Shown in pieces: positions 1 to 7,762 of a stretch of 10,782 bases of DNA. This DNA is from Chitinophagaceae bacterium (lineage in GTDB: Bacteria > Bacteroidota > Bacteroidia > Chitinophagales > Chitinophagaceae): the NCBI GenBank assembly GCA_019747455.1, contig JAIEQT010000431.1, forward strand, positions 1 through 10,782, written 5' to 3'. Under the pieces are notes generated by a model, which saw only the letters and a list, made by a program, of their open reading frames with translations, ran no database searches and had not been told where the DNA came from. The first letter of the stretch is position 1. Each line of letters opens with the position of its first letter. The position numbers and the translations under genes were made by a program.

Positions 1-1208
1 CAAACCCTGCTTCTGAGAAAATGATATCTAATCCTTCTTCTTTTACCTGTTGTGCTACTTGTTGAGAGCCTGGAACAATCATCACTTGTACATGGTCATT
101 TTTTTTCTTCCCTTTTACTAATGCTGCAACAGCGCGTAAATCTTCTATTCGAGAGTTAGTACAGCTACCAATAAATACGTGTTGTACAGGCATACCGATC
201 AAAGATCTTCCCGACTGTAAACCCATATACTCCAGCGCTTTCATAATATTTTTTCTTTCACCCTCATCAGGAATTGTATCGGTTACAGGTATGCTAGCAT
301 TGATAGCGATTCCCAACCCCGGGTTGGTACCATAAGTAATCATGGGCTGTATGAATGTACCGTCAATATGTAACTCTTGATCGAAAATAGCATCCGCATC
401 ACTGTACAATGCTTCCCATTCTTTTTTCTTTTGTTCCCATTGCTCACCCTGCGGAGCATATCGTCTTCCCTTTAAATAATTAAGTGTGACTTCATCCGGA
501 GCAATCATACCACCACGTGCACCCATTTCAATACTCATATTGCAAATGGTCATCCGGGCTTCCATAGATAAACTACGAATAGTACTTCCGGCATACTCTA
601 CAAAATAACCTGTTGCACCACTAGCAGAAATTTTTGAGATGATATATAAAATAATATCTTTTGATACTACACCCTTTTGTAATTCTCCTTCAATATTAAT
701 GCGCATGGTTTTAGGCTTTGTTTGCAACACACATTGAGAAGCAAAAACCATCTCCACTTCACTGGTACCGATACCAAAAGCTACCGTACCAAAAGCTCCA
801 TGAGTAGAAGGTAGAAGTATGACTATCTCCACATACAATGGTCATACCCGGTTGGGTAATACCCAACTCAGGACCAATAACATGTACGATACCCTGATAC
901 GGGTGACCTAACCCATAAAGCTCAATACCATGATTATTACAATTTTCAATCAATGCATCTACTTGCATCCGAGACAGCGCATCTTTAATTGGCAGATGTT
1001 GATTTAAGGTGGGTACATTATGATCTGCAGTGGCAATGGTTTGTTTCGGACGAAATACTTTCATCCCTCTCTTTTCAATCCCTTTAAAAGCTTGTGGACT
1101 TGTTACTTCATGAATAAAATGGGTATCGATATATAGTACAGAAGGGCCATTATCAATTTTTTCAACCACATGTTTATCCCAAATTTTATCGAAAAGTGTT
1201 TTTCCCAT
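1..1208 (-). pseudogene. leuC: 3-isopropylmalate dehydratase large subunit LeuC, frameshifted and cut by the window edge
   Basis: LeuC with LeuD isomerises 2-isopropylmalate to 3-isopropylmalate in leucine synthesis, using a [4Fe-4S] cluster (aconitase family). Translation from the ATG at 1208 gives a normal LeuC N-terminus up to GDSHTST (residues 127-133). It then runs into unrelated residues and stops at the TGA at 759-761, giving a 149-residue product. The true frame resumes at 802 with [18 protein letters not shown] and stays open to base 2, 267 codons on. That part includes the cluster-ligand motif IGSCTN (about 149-172) and ends at SEAGF, just before the expected PGCSMC cysteines. Removing one copy of a 7-bp repeat (804-817) restores a continuous protein, with about 400 of the usual 465-470 residues in view. 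The gene starts 14 nt after leuA, clearly the same operon. The family call is certain. Whether the gene is truly broken, phase-variable or mis-sequenced cannot be decided here. Confidence 0.93.
804..817 (+). repeat. 7-bp perfect tandem duplication (GTAGAAG x2) that frameshifts leuC
   Basis: GTAGAAG occurs twice back to back (804-810 and 811-817); on the coding strand this is CTTCTAC repeated. With both copies the codons after ACC read TTC TAC TCA TGG. With one copy they read ACT CAT GGA GCT, which restores the family motif DSHTSTHGAFG exactly. Seven is not a multiple of three, so the extra copy alone explains the frameshift. Such units arise and collapse by replication slippage, and can also appear as assembly or polishing errors. 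Confidence 0.95.
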
Positions 1209-1222
1209 GAATCATTTTTTAA

Positions 1223-2389
1223 TTAAGCAACTGCCTGTTCCGGAACGTGTGCTTCCGCCATTTTCCGAAGATCATCTTCCATTACTTCTTTTTTGCTGTC
1301 TGCCACTTGTAAGAATTGTTGATACAACTGGTCTATATCATTTCTGTTAAATTCATATCCCAATTTCTGGAATCGGTATGCTAAGGCACTTCTTCCGCTG
1401 CGGGCAGTAAGAACAATTTTACTGCCTTCTGCACCTACCTGCTCCGGATTGATGATTTCATAAGTGGTTGAATCTTTTAAGAAACCATCTTGATGTATAC
1501 CCGATGAATGTGAAAAGGCATTAGCTCCTACAATAGCTTTATTTGGTTGAACTGGCATACGCATGGTATCGGCCACTTCGCGACTTAATGGATTCAACAT
1601 CTTAGTATTGATATTGGTATATAAGCCTAAGTATTTATGCTGCTCAATAATCATCACCACTTCCTCCAAAGAAGTATTTCCAGCGCGCTCTCCCAGCCCA
1701 TTGATAGTACATTCAATTTGTCGGGCTCCGTGAATAGCGCCACTAATAGAATTAGCGGTAGCCAAGCCCAGATCATTATGGCAATGACAGGAAAGTATCG
1801 CTTTATCTATATTGGGAACATGATTCATCAGATAAGCAATTTTTTCGCCGTACTGATGTGGCAAACAGTAACCGGTTGTATCAGGGATATTTACAACCGT
1901 TGCGCCGGCTGCAATTACCGCTTCTACCACACGAGCTAAGTATTCATTCTCTGTACGTCCTGCATCTTCCGCAAAAAATTCAACATCATCGGTAAAATTT
2001 CTGGCCCATTTTACAGCCTGTACTGCACGACCTAAAATGTCATCTTGGGTGGCATTGAATTTGCCTTTGATATGATAATCCGAAGTGCCGATACCGGTAT
2101 GTATACGCGGACGAACAGCATATTTTAAAGCTTGGGCCGCCACTTCAATATCTTTTTGAACAGCCCGCGTTAACCCACATACAGTCGCATTTTTAATGAC
2201 TTTTGAGATTTGAGAAACAGACTCAAAATCTCCCGGGCTAGAAATAGGGAATCCCGCTTCGATAATATCAACTCCTAATAGCTCCAGTTGCAAAGCAAGA
2301 TCCAATTTTTCTTTGGTATTCAACTTGCAGCCGGGCACTTGTTCACCATCGCGTAGTGTAGTATCAAAAATGTGGATTTTATGATCCAT
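1223..2389 (-). CDS. leuA: 2-isopropylmalate synthase, short form without the regulatory domain
   Basis: LeuA condenses 2-oxoisovalerate with acetyl-CoA, the first committed step of leucine synthesis. The 388-residue product has the DRE-TIM metallolyase barrel: [13 protein letters not shown] (8-20) with the catalytic Arg13 and metal-binding Asp14, [13 protein letters not shown] (44-56), the metal ligands in [12 protein letters not shown] (202-213), NGLGERAGN (230-238) and the [10 protein letters not shown] helix (296-305). The E. coli enzyme is about 520 residues. This protein stops where the C-terminal leucine-binding (LeuA dimer) domain would begin, and leuC starts 14 nt later, so this looks like a natural short form. 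Classical allosteric inhibition by leucine through that domain is therefore not expected. The ATG at 2389 fits the start of the conserved region and no clear Shine-Dalgarno precedes it. Citramalate or homocitrate synthases are relatives, but the leuC neighbour favours LeuA. Confidence 0.93.
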   Translation of the reverse strand: MDHKIHIFDTTLRDGEQVPGCKLNTKEKLDLALQLELLGVDIIEAGFPISSPGDFESVSQISKVIKNATVCGLTRAVQKDIEVAAQALKYAVRPRIHTGIGTSDYHIKGKFNATQDDILGRAVQAVKWARNFTDDVEFFAEDAGRTENEYLARVVEAVIAAGATVVNIPDTTGYCLPHQYGEKIAYLMNHVPNIDKAILSCHCHNDLGLATANSISGAIHGARQIECTINGLGERAGNTSLEEVVMIIEQHKYLGLYTNINTKMLNPLSREVADTMRMPVQPNKAIVGANAFSHSSGIHQDGFLKDSTTYEIINPEQVGAEGSKIVLTARSGRSALAYRFQKLGYEFNRNDIDQLYQQFLQVADSKKEVMEDDLRKMAEAHVPEQAVA

Positions 2390-2414
2390 GATTCAAGGTT
2401 TAGAGATAAAAAGA

Positions 2415-2445
2415 CAGGCACGTAAATGCTGCTATCGATTGCCTG
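2415..2445 (-). promoter_or_regulatory. Terminator-like hairpin in the leuA leader (possible attenuator)
   Basis: On the minus strand, CAGGCA (2445-2440) pairs perfectly with TGCCTG (2420-2415) across a 19-nt loop. It is followed at once by TCTTTTTATCT, as in an intrinsic terminator. The hairpin ends about 25 nt before the leuA ATG. The stem is short and the loop long, so strength is doubtful. No ATG-started leader peptide exists upstream in the 205-bp gap. A role in attenuation or in masking the leuA start is inference. Confidence 0.3.
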
Positions 2446-2551
2446 AAATAACAACAGTACGGCCCGTCGGATTCGAATTTAGTTTGCCTTATCTTCGAAA
2501 AAGAATCAATATAGTGATGCTTTTACAGTTTGTAAGCCGCAGGAAAACGGC

Positions 2552-2577
2552 TAAAACCCTTTACTGTATTGGTTTTA
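2552..2577. promoter_or_regulatory. 7-bp inverted repeat ahead of the 519-residue gene
   Basis: TAAAACC (2552-2558) and GGTTTTA (2571-2577) are perfect inverted copies separated by 12 bp, ending 17 bp before the ATG at 2595. A second, weaker dyad AGCCG/CGGCT (2535-2539/2548-2552) abuts it. The site could be an operator or a 5' UTR hairpin. I found no exact Bacteroidota -7 box (TAnnTTTG) on either strand of the gap, so promoter positions remain unassigned. Confidence 0.25.
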
Positions 2578-2594
2578 ACCGGTAAATTATTACG

Positions 2595-4154
2595 ATGCCC
2601 AACCGCACTACAGATGCCCTTTTTCAGTTAATTCAGTCATTAGAAAGAGCTGAAAAACGAAATTTCAAGCTTTATGCCACCCGGAATAGCAACACGGGTG
2701 AACGTAAAGTGGTGGAATTATTTGATGCACTCGATAAAATGAAGCAATATGATGAACCCTTATTGCTCAAAAAACATAAAAACATTCAAAAAAAGCAATT
2801 ATCCAATTTAAAAGCAGCTTTATACCAAGAAATATTAGCCAGCTTACGTTTGCTTAAACAGTCGGATAATATAGATTTACAATTACATGAGCAACTCGAT
2901 TTTGCCAGAATCTTATACAACAAAGGGCTTTATTTACAGAGTTTGAAAGTACTCGATCGTATTAAAGAATTGGCAAAAAGTAATAATCAGGTTACTTATA
3001 TTCAACAAGTACTTTTTTTAGAAAAGAAAATTGAAGCCCTACACATCACCCGAAGTATGCAAGATAGGGCCGATCAATTGTGTGCCGAAGTAGATGATAC
3101 CAATAATCGCTTGCAAACTATTAGCATCCTTTCTAATATATCACTTTTGCTTTATGGATGGTATATTAAGAATGGGCACGCACGCAATGAAACCGATAAG
3201 CAAGCTTTAGCTTCTATTTTTGATAACCCTGCTATTCATTCACCCCAACAATATTATGGTTTTTACGAGAAACTATATCTCTACCAATGCCATTGCTGGT
3301 ATGCTTTTATTACGCAGGAATTTTTATTATACTATCGTTATTGTCAAAAATGGGTTGATCTTTTTCAGGAAGATCCCAAAATGATTCAGGTAGAAACGGC
3401 TCACTATATAAAAGGGATACATAATTTACTGGGTGCTCATTTTGATCTGAGAAATTTTAAAAAATTTCATCATACTATCCAAACACTCGAAAAATTTATT
3501 CAATCGCCGGTTGTTCAACAGAATCAAAATAATTTAATTCAGTGCTTCACCTATTTATATACGGCAAAGTTGAATAGGCATTTTATGGAAGGCACTTTCA
3601 CAAAGGGTTTGGTGCTTGTTCCTGAAATTGAAGAAAAATTAAAAGAGTATGAGTTATATTTAGATAGACATCGGGTGCTTGTATTTTATTATAAGATTGC
3701 CTCTTTATATTTTGGCAGTGGTAACCCAGAAAAAAGTATTGACTATTTGAATCGTATCATTAACTGGAAAGTTGATCTCAGAACAGATTTGCAATGCTAT
3801 GCCCGCTTATTACATTTGATTGCCCACTATGAATTAGGCAATCTGGATCTATTGGAATATTTGTTAAAATCGGTTTACCGATTTATGGCTAAGATGCAAA
3901 ACCTAAGTGCTACCGAAGAAGCTGTATTTGATTTCCTAAGAACAGCATTCCGTACATCACCTCGTAAAATGAAGCCGGAGTTCGATCGATTATTAAAAAA
4001 ATTACAATCATTAGCTAACGATAGAATGGAAACAAGGGCATTTATGTATTTAGATATTCTCTCTTGGTTGGAAAGTAAAATTCGCGAGAAACCAGTACAG
4101 GCTATTATTAGACAGAAATACTTGGATGCGAAGAAACGGGTAATGGAAAACTAA
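2595..4154 (+). CDS. Bacteroidota helical-repeat (TPR-like) protein of unknown function
   Basis: A 519-residue protein with no signal peptide or membrane segment, so probably cytoplasmic. I cannot assign a function. It is almost entirely predicted helix and rich in Lys, Leu, Tyr and Gln. The N-terminus carries AEKRNFKLYA (19-28), which resembles an AEKR-x-FKL signature I recall from helical-repeat hypothetical proteins in Bacteroidota. This is followed by a Lys-rich segment (59-69). Degenerate helix pairs of TPR type can be seen around 97-128 and 365-390. There is no catalytic motif and no recognisable DNA-binding domain, so scaffold or interaction protein is the fair guess. It is the only clear plus-strand gene here, divergent from leuA across 205 bp. 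Its last 47 bp overlap the end of the opposing kinase gene. The ATG at 2595 gives the conserved N-terminus and has no clear Shine-Dalgarno. Confidence 0.85.
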   Translation: MPNRTTDALFQLIQSLERAEKRNFKLYATRNSNTGERKVVELFDALDKMKQYDEPLLLKKHKNIQKKQLSNLKAALYQEILASLRLLKQSDNIDLQLHEQLDFARILYNKGLYLQSLKVLDRIKELAKSNNQVTYIQQVLFLEKKIEALHITRSMQDRADQLCAEVDDTNNRLQTISILSNISLLLYGWYIKNGHARNETDKQALASIFDNPAIHSPQQYYGFYEKLYLYQCHCWYAFITQEFLLYYRYCQKWVDLFQEDPKMIQVETAHYIKGIHNLLGAHFDLRNFKKFHHTIQTLEKFIQSPVVQQNQNNLIQCFTYLYTAKLNRHFMEGTFTKGLVLVPEIEEKLKEYELYLDRHRVLVFYYKIASLYFGSGNPEKSIDYLNRIINWKVDLRTDLQCYARLLHLIAHYELGNLDLLEYLLKSVYRFMAKMQNLSATEEAVFDFLRTAFRTSPRKMKPEFDRLLKKLQSLANDRMETRAFMYLDILSWLESKIREKPVQAIIRQKYLDAKKRVMEN

Positions 4155-5940
4155 TATGCATGGCACAGCCTGAAGTGGGTGCAGTGTGTATACTAATAGA
4201 ACCATTAAAGAGTTCAACCCTGCTAGTAATATTATATAGTCCGATCCCCTTTTTTTGATGTGTTAAATCAAACCCTTTTCCGTTATCGGTAATAGATAAA
4301 TATATACTATGCATATTTCTTCCGAGTTCTACAATTAAAGAATTAGCATGAGCATGCTTTAACACATTGCTGAGCTGCTCTTGTATGATACGAAAAATGG
4401 AGAGTTTAAAATCATAATCCATATCATCATCAAAAAAAGTACTCGACACAAAATGAATACGCAGATCCTGAACATATTTCACATCCTCCAACAAACTCTC
4501 TATCGCTTTTGTTAATCCGAAATCTTTAATAAGCGGAGTTACTAACCCTTTTGTAAGCCTGCGTATTTCTTCAATAGCATTCAAAATAAAATCGGCCGAC
4601 TGCCGAAGTAATTCTGCCCCCGACTCATTTTTTTTCTCTGCAGAAGCAATATACATCATCGCCACTGTGAGTTGTTGATTAACATTATCATGTAATTCTT
4701 TACTGATATCATGCCGCTCTTTTTCTTGCGCACTAATAACAGCCTCCGTAATTTCTTTTTGTTTTAACCTTCTTTCTTCTTCTAATTTTTTCTCTAAATG
4801 AACACGCTCTGTAATATTATTCGCTATCGCCATTACGGCATCACGCTCGTTATAGCGAATACGCAAAGAGGAGATTTCCATATAGAGAATTTCTCCTTTT
4901 TTATTAATATGTTCCCAAACCCCGCCACTTTTTGGTTCTCCACTTTCAGTAACTTTTTGGATAAACTTTTTTAGTTTATTGAAAGTAGACGGAAGTCGCA
5001 TGTCCCATAAAGTAAGTTTCAAAAATTCTTCTCGGGTATACCCATATTCCCTTTCAGCCACACCATTTACCTCCATTATTTCCTGGGTTTGCAAATCCCA
5101 GATATACAAGGCCATTGGATTGAAAAAAAACAAGTTACGATAGCGCTCCTCTGAAAGCCTTACTATTTCTGCCGCTTCTTTTCGTGCCGTAATATCGCGA
5201 GAATTAGATACGATTCCTTGAACAGATTCATCATTTAATAAGTTGGTGAGATTAGTTTCCAGCCAACGATATTCTCCATCCTTATTTTTAAATCGGAATG
5301 CAGGAAAAGCCGCCTGTGCTACGTTTTGAACTTGCTGAAATGTATCTCCGGCAACCGGTAAATCTTCAGGATGAATAAAATCGAAGGCAGATTTACCAAC
5401 TAAATCTGATTCTTTGTATCCCAAAACATTTTCAACAGTTGGGCTGATATAAATAAAATTACTTTCCGAGTCGAGTACTTTTATCATATCAGAACCCGAT
5501 TGTACCAATGATTTGAAGCGTTTCTCGCTTAACAAAAGTTTCTGCAAATTCTTTTTTCGTTCAATACTATATTGAATAGATTTTGCCAGCAGTTTCTCAT
5601 CAAATTCTCCCTTCACCAGATAATCCTGTGCTCCCAGGCTCATGGTTTCTAAAGCCATGTCCATATTAGCTAATCCGGTTAGTACCAGTATAGGAATATC
5701 CAATGTAAGATGCTGAATGGTTTTATAGGAATCAATACCCGTGCTATCTGTAAGCGAAAGATCGAGTAGAATAAGGGTTGGTTTATGTTGTTGTAATTGA
5801 AGTATGGCTTCAGTACCACTACTGGCTTTCCAAATTTTATCGATCGGTAACCGGGTTTTCCATAGCAAACCTTCCAGAACAAATAAGTCTGCCGGGTTGT
5901 CTTCAACTATAAGGATATTTAATAAAGAAGCGTCATGCAT
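4108..5940 (-). CDS. Sensor histidine kinase with N-terminal receiver domain (REC-PAS-PAS-HisKA_3-HATPase)
   Basis: A 610-residue soluble signalling protein with no membrane segments. Order: receiver domain (about 7-125) with the acidic pair Glu13/Asp14, phospho-acceptor Asp60 in LILLDLS, Thr88 and Lys110; PAS domain 1 (about 140-255, ending VSNSRDITARKEA); PAS domain 2 (about 263-382, ending ANNITERVHLEKK); a coiled linker rich in Glu, Lys and Arg (382-400); the NarL-class dimerisation domain with phospho-His417 in KELHDNVNQQL; and the ATPase with N box Asn525, G1 DNGKGFD (552-558) and G2 KGIGLYN (564-570). All key residues are present, so it should be active. A receiver at the N-terminus suggests its kinase output is gated by an upstream phosphodonor. 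HisKA_3 kinases usually pair with LuxR-type regulators, but none is in the window. Its ATG overlaps the end of the acyl-CoA synthetase gene by 8 nt, which implies translational coupling. Signal and target are unknown. Confidence 0.93.
   Translation of the reverse strand: MHDASLLNILIVEDNPADLFVLEGLLWKTRLPIDKIWKASSGTEAILQLQQHKPTLILLDLSLTDSTGIDSYKTIQHLTLDIPILVLTGLANMDMALETMSLGAQDYLVKGEFDEKLLAKSIQYSIERKKNLQKLLLSEKRFKSLVQSGSDMIKVLDSESNFIYISPTVENVLGYKESDLVGKSAFDFIHPEDLPVAGDTFQQVQNVAQAAFPAFRFKNKDGEYRWLETNLTNLLNDESVQGIVSNSRDITARKEAAEIVRLSEERYRNLFFFNPMALYIWDLQTQEIMEVNGVAEREYGYTREEFLKLTLWDMRLPSTFNKLKKFIQKVTESGEPKSGGVWEHINKKGEILYMEISSLRIRYNERDAVMAIANNITERVHLEKKLEEERRLKQKEITEAVISAQEKERHDISKELHDNVNQQLTVAMMYIASAEKKNESGAELLRQSADFILNAIEEIRRLTKGLVTPLIKDFGLTKAIESLLEDVKYVQDLRIHFVSSTFFDDDMDYDFKLSIFRIIQEQLSNVLKHAHANSLIVELGRNMHSIYLSITDNGKGFDLTHQKKGIGLYNITSRVELFNGSISIHTAPTSGCAMHISFPLPVSSHPSISV
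5933..5940 (-). promoter_or_regulatory. Stop/start overlap ATGCATGA joining the synthetase and kinase genes
   Basis: On the minus strand the sequence ATGCATGA contains the kinase start (ATG at 5940-5938) and the acyl-CoA synthetase stop (TGA at 5935-5933). The kinase protein begins MHDASLLNILIVEDN, the normal distance ahead of a receiver domain, so this start is well supported. Such overlaps normally mean that the second gene is translated by ribosomes finishing the first. Confidence 0.8.
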
Positions 5941-7717
5941 ATATTCGCTCGATAGCGTCTTTGAATTTTTCCATTACTACCTTTCGCTTCAAGCTCATTT
6001 TCGGCGTCATTTCACCTGTTTCAATGGTCCATTCACGAGGTAGTAATTCGAACTTTTTAATCTGCTCTACATGATTAAAGAATTTATTGAAGCTTTCAAC
6101 CAACTCCCGATACAATTCCAGCACTTTAGGGTGATGGATAACATCTTCATGTGTTGTGAATGGAATTCCTTTTTCACGCATCCAATCTTGCAATGTAGCG
6201 AATGATGGTACAATGAGTGCTCCAACAAATTTTCTTTCTGAGCCAACTACCATTACCTGTTCAATAAACGGACTCTCTTTTAGTTTATTTTCGATTGGTT
6301 GGGGGGTCACATATTTACCCCCACTGGTTTTAAATAATTCTTTCTTACGGTCGGTAATTTTCAGGAATTTGTTTTCATCCCATACACCTATATCCCCTGT
6401 TAGCAACCAGCCATCCACAACCGTTTCAGCGGTAAGATCGGGGCGCTTATAATATCCTTGCATTACACAGGGGCCGCTAACGCAAATCTCTCCATCTTCT
6501 GCCAGTTTCACTTCAATTCCATTTATCTGTGGGCCTACCGTACCAAATTTAGTACCTCCTTTTTCCTGACGGTTTACGCATATAACCGGACTATTCTCTG
6601 TTGGTCCATACCCTTCATATACCGGAACTTGGGCAGCATTAAAAATGCGTAATAGTTTTACCTGACAAGCTGCGCCACCTGTTATAATATAAGAAATATT
6701 CCCTCCTAATGCTTCGCGCCATTTTGAGAAAATAAGCTTATTAGCAATAGCCAATTGAATATTATACCAGATTCCACCACTTATCCTGTTATCATATTTC
6801 TCTGCCAGATCAACGGCCCAGAAAAACAGTTTTCGCTTGGCTCCGGTGAGTTCATTACCCTTGGCCATAATTCTTTCAAACACTTTTTCCAGTAATCGGG
6901 GAACGGTGGTAAATCCATTCGGTTTTACTTCTCTTAAATTATCACCAATCGTTTCTAAACTCTCTGCATAATAAATACTAATGCCACTATATAGATAAAT
7001 GTAAGTACAGGTTTTTTCAAAAATATGATTGAGTGGTAAGAAGCTCAATACCTTAGTATCTGGCGCATCTTCAAACGGGAAGCTTTCTTTTGAAAACTGC
7101 ACATTCGTATAAATATTTTTATGCGAAAGCATTACTCCCTTTGGGGTACCGGTTGTACCTGAAGTATAGATGATTGTGGCGAGTTGGTCAACAGGTACTT
7201 GTTTCTTTATTTCCGCAACCTTGTTAAGTAATGCATCATCTGCCAAATTGGTTACATGCGTCCAGTGAGGTGCGCCGGCAATTACATCAAAAGTAAAAGC
7301 CGATTTAATAGAGGGTATCTTAGGTAAGATGCTACTTACTTTTTGAAGTAATTCCTCATTGGCTACGAAAATATATTTAACGGCTGCATCATTCAATATA
7401 AACTCTAACTCTAGCGGATTAGTGGTAGGATAAACGGGCACTAAAATGGCGCCGATCTGCTGACAGGCCAGATCCGTAAAAACCCACTCCGGTCTGTTAT
7501 TACTGATAATAGCAATTTTATCGCTCCCTTCAGGTGTAAAATCATTGCCACTTACCCCTAATTGTAATAGTCCGGCACTAAATTTATTTACAATTTCCGC
7601 TACTTCTGCTGTTGAATAAGCTTTCCATTCACCTTGTTGTTTAGTAACAAGCATTTCTTTTTTGGGGAAATGGGTAAGCTGATGTTCTACACAATCGAAC
7701 AGGCGTTTGATAGTCAT
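5933..7717 (-). CDS. Long-chain fatty acid-CoA ligase (AMP-forming)
   Basis: This enzyme activates long-chain fatty acids to acyl-CoA via an acyl-AMP intermediate, for degradation or lipid synthesis. Numbering from a TTG at 7723, it has the phosphate-binding loop YTSGTTGTPKGV (186-197), YGPTEN (372-377), the ATP-ribose Asp in LTGD (441-444), the hinge DRKKELFKTSGGKYV (458-472) and a C-terminal KMSLKRKVV carrying the likely adenylation lysine (about 575-583). The hinge followed by a long C-terminal tail matches the ACSL/FadD15-like subfamily, and the length is normal. I start it at the ATG at 7717 (MTIKRLFDCVEHQ, 594 residues); the frame also allows TTG at 7723 (596 residues). It lies 45 nt after the TPR gene and overlaps the kinase gene by 8 nt, so it is probably mid-operon. 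Exact chain-length preference cannot be read from the sequence. Confidence 0.93.
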   Translation of the reverse strand: MTIKRLFDCVEHQLTHFPKKEMLVTKQQGEWKAYSTAEVAEIVNKFSAGLLQLGVSGNDFTPEGSDKIAIISNNRPEWVFTDLACQQIGAILVPVYPTTNPLELEFILNDAAVKYIFVANEELLQKVSSILPKIPSIKSAFTFDVIAGAPHWTHVTNLADDALLNKVAEIKKQVPVDQLATIIYTSGTTGTPKGVMLSHKNIYTNVQFSKESFPFEDAPDTKVLSFLPLNHIFEKTCTYIYLYSGISIYYAESLETIGDNLREVKPNGFTTVPRLLEKVFERIMAKGNELTGAKRKLFFWAVDLAEKYDNRISGGIWYNIQLAIANKLIFSKWREALGGNISYIITGGAACQVKLLRIFNAAQVPVYEGYGPTENSPVICVNRQEKGGTKFGTVGPQINGIEVKLAEDGEICVSGPCVMQGYYKRPDLTAETVVDGWLLTGDIGVWDENKFLKITDRKKELFKTSGGKYVTPQPIENKLKESPFIEQVMVVGSERKFVGALIVPSFATLQDWMREKGIPFTTHEDVIHHPKVLELYRELVESFNKFFNHVEQIKKFELLPREWTIETGEMTPKMSLKRKVVMEKFKDAIERIYA

Positions 7718-7762
7718 ATGCAATCATTATGGGGAAACAAAATACCAAAAAAAATACAGAAA

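Noticed and set aside
759..1208. Programmed ribosomal frameshift in leuC
   Set aside because: There is no slippery heptamer or downstream structure at the site, and a 7-bp exact duplication explains the shift fully. LeuC is not known to need frameshifting.
1637..1939. 100-codon plus-strand frame opposite leuA, and similar frames opposite the kinase, ligase, DUF1015 and serC genes
   Set aside because: They lie wholly within strongly conserved genes on the other strand and encode no family-like sequence.
2464..2486. ATTCGAA resembling a tRNA T-loop
   Set aside because: The flanks cannot form the 5-bp T-stem on either strand and no acceptor or anticodon arm is nearby.
2388..2585. 65-codon plus-strand open frame across the leuA/helical-protein gap
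   Set aside because: It starts inside the leuA start region, has no recognisable domain and biased composition, and the gap already holds regulatory-looking dyads. Most likely chance.
6300..6323. TGGGGG/CCCCCA inverted repeat
   Set aside because: It falls in the conserved hinge codons of the acyl-CoA ligase (GGKYVTPQP); explained by the protein sequence, with no T-run.
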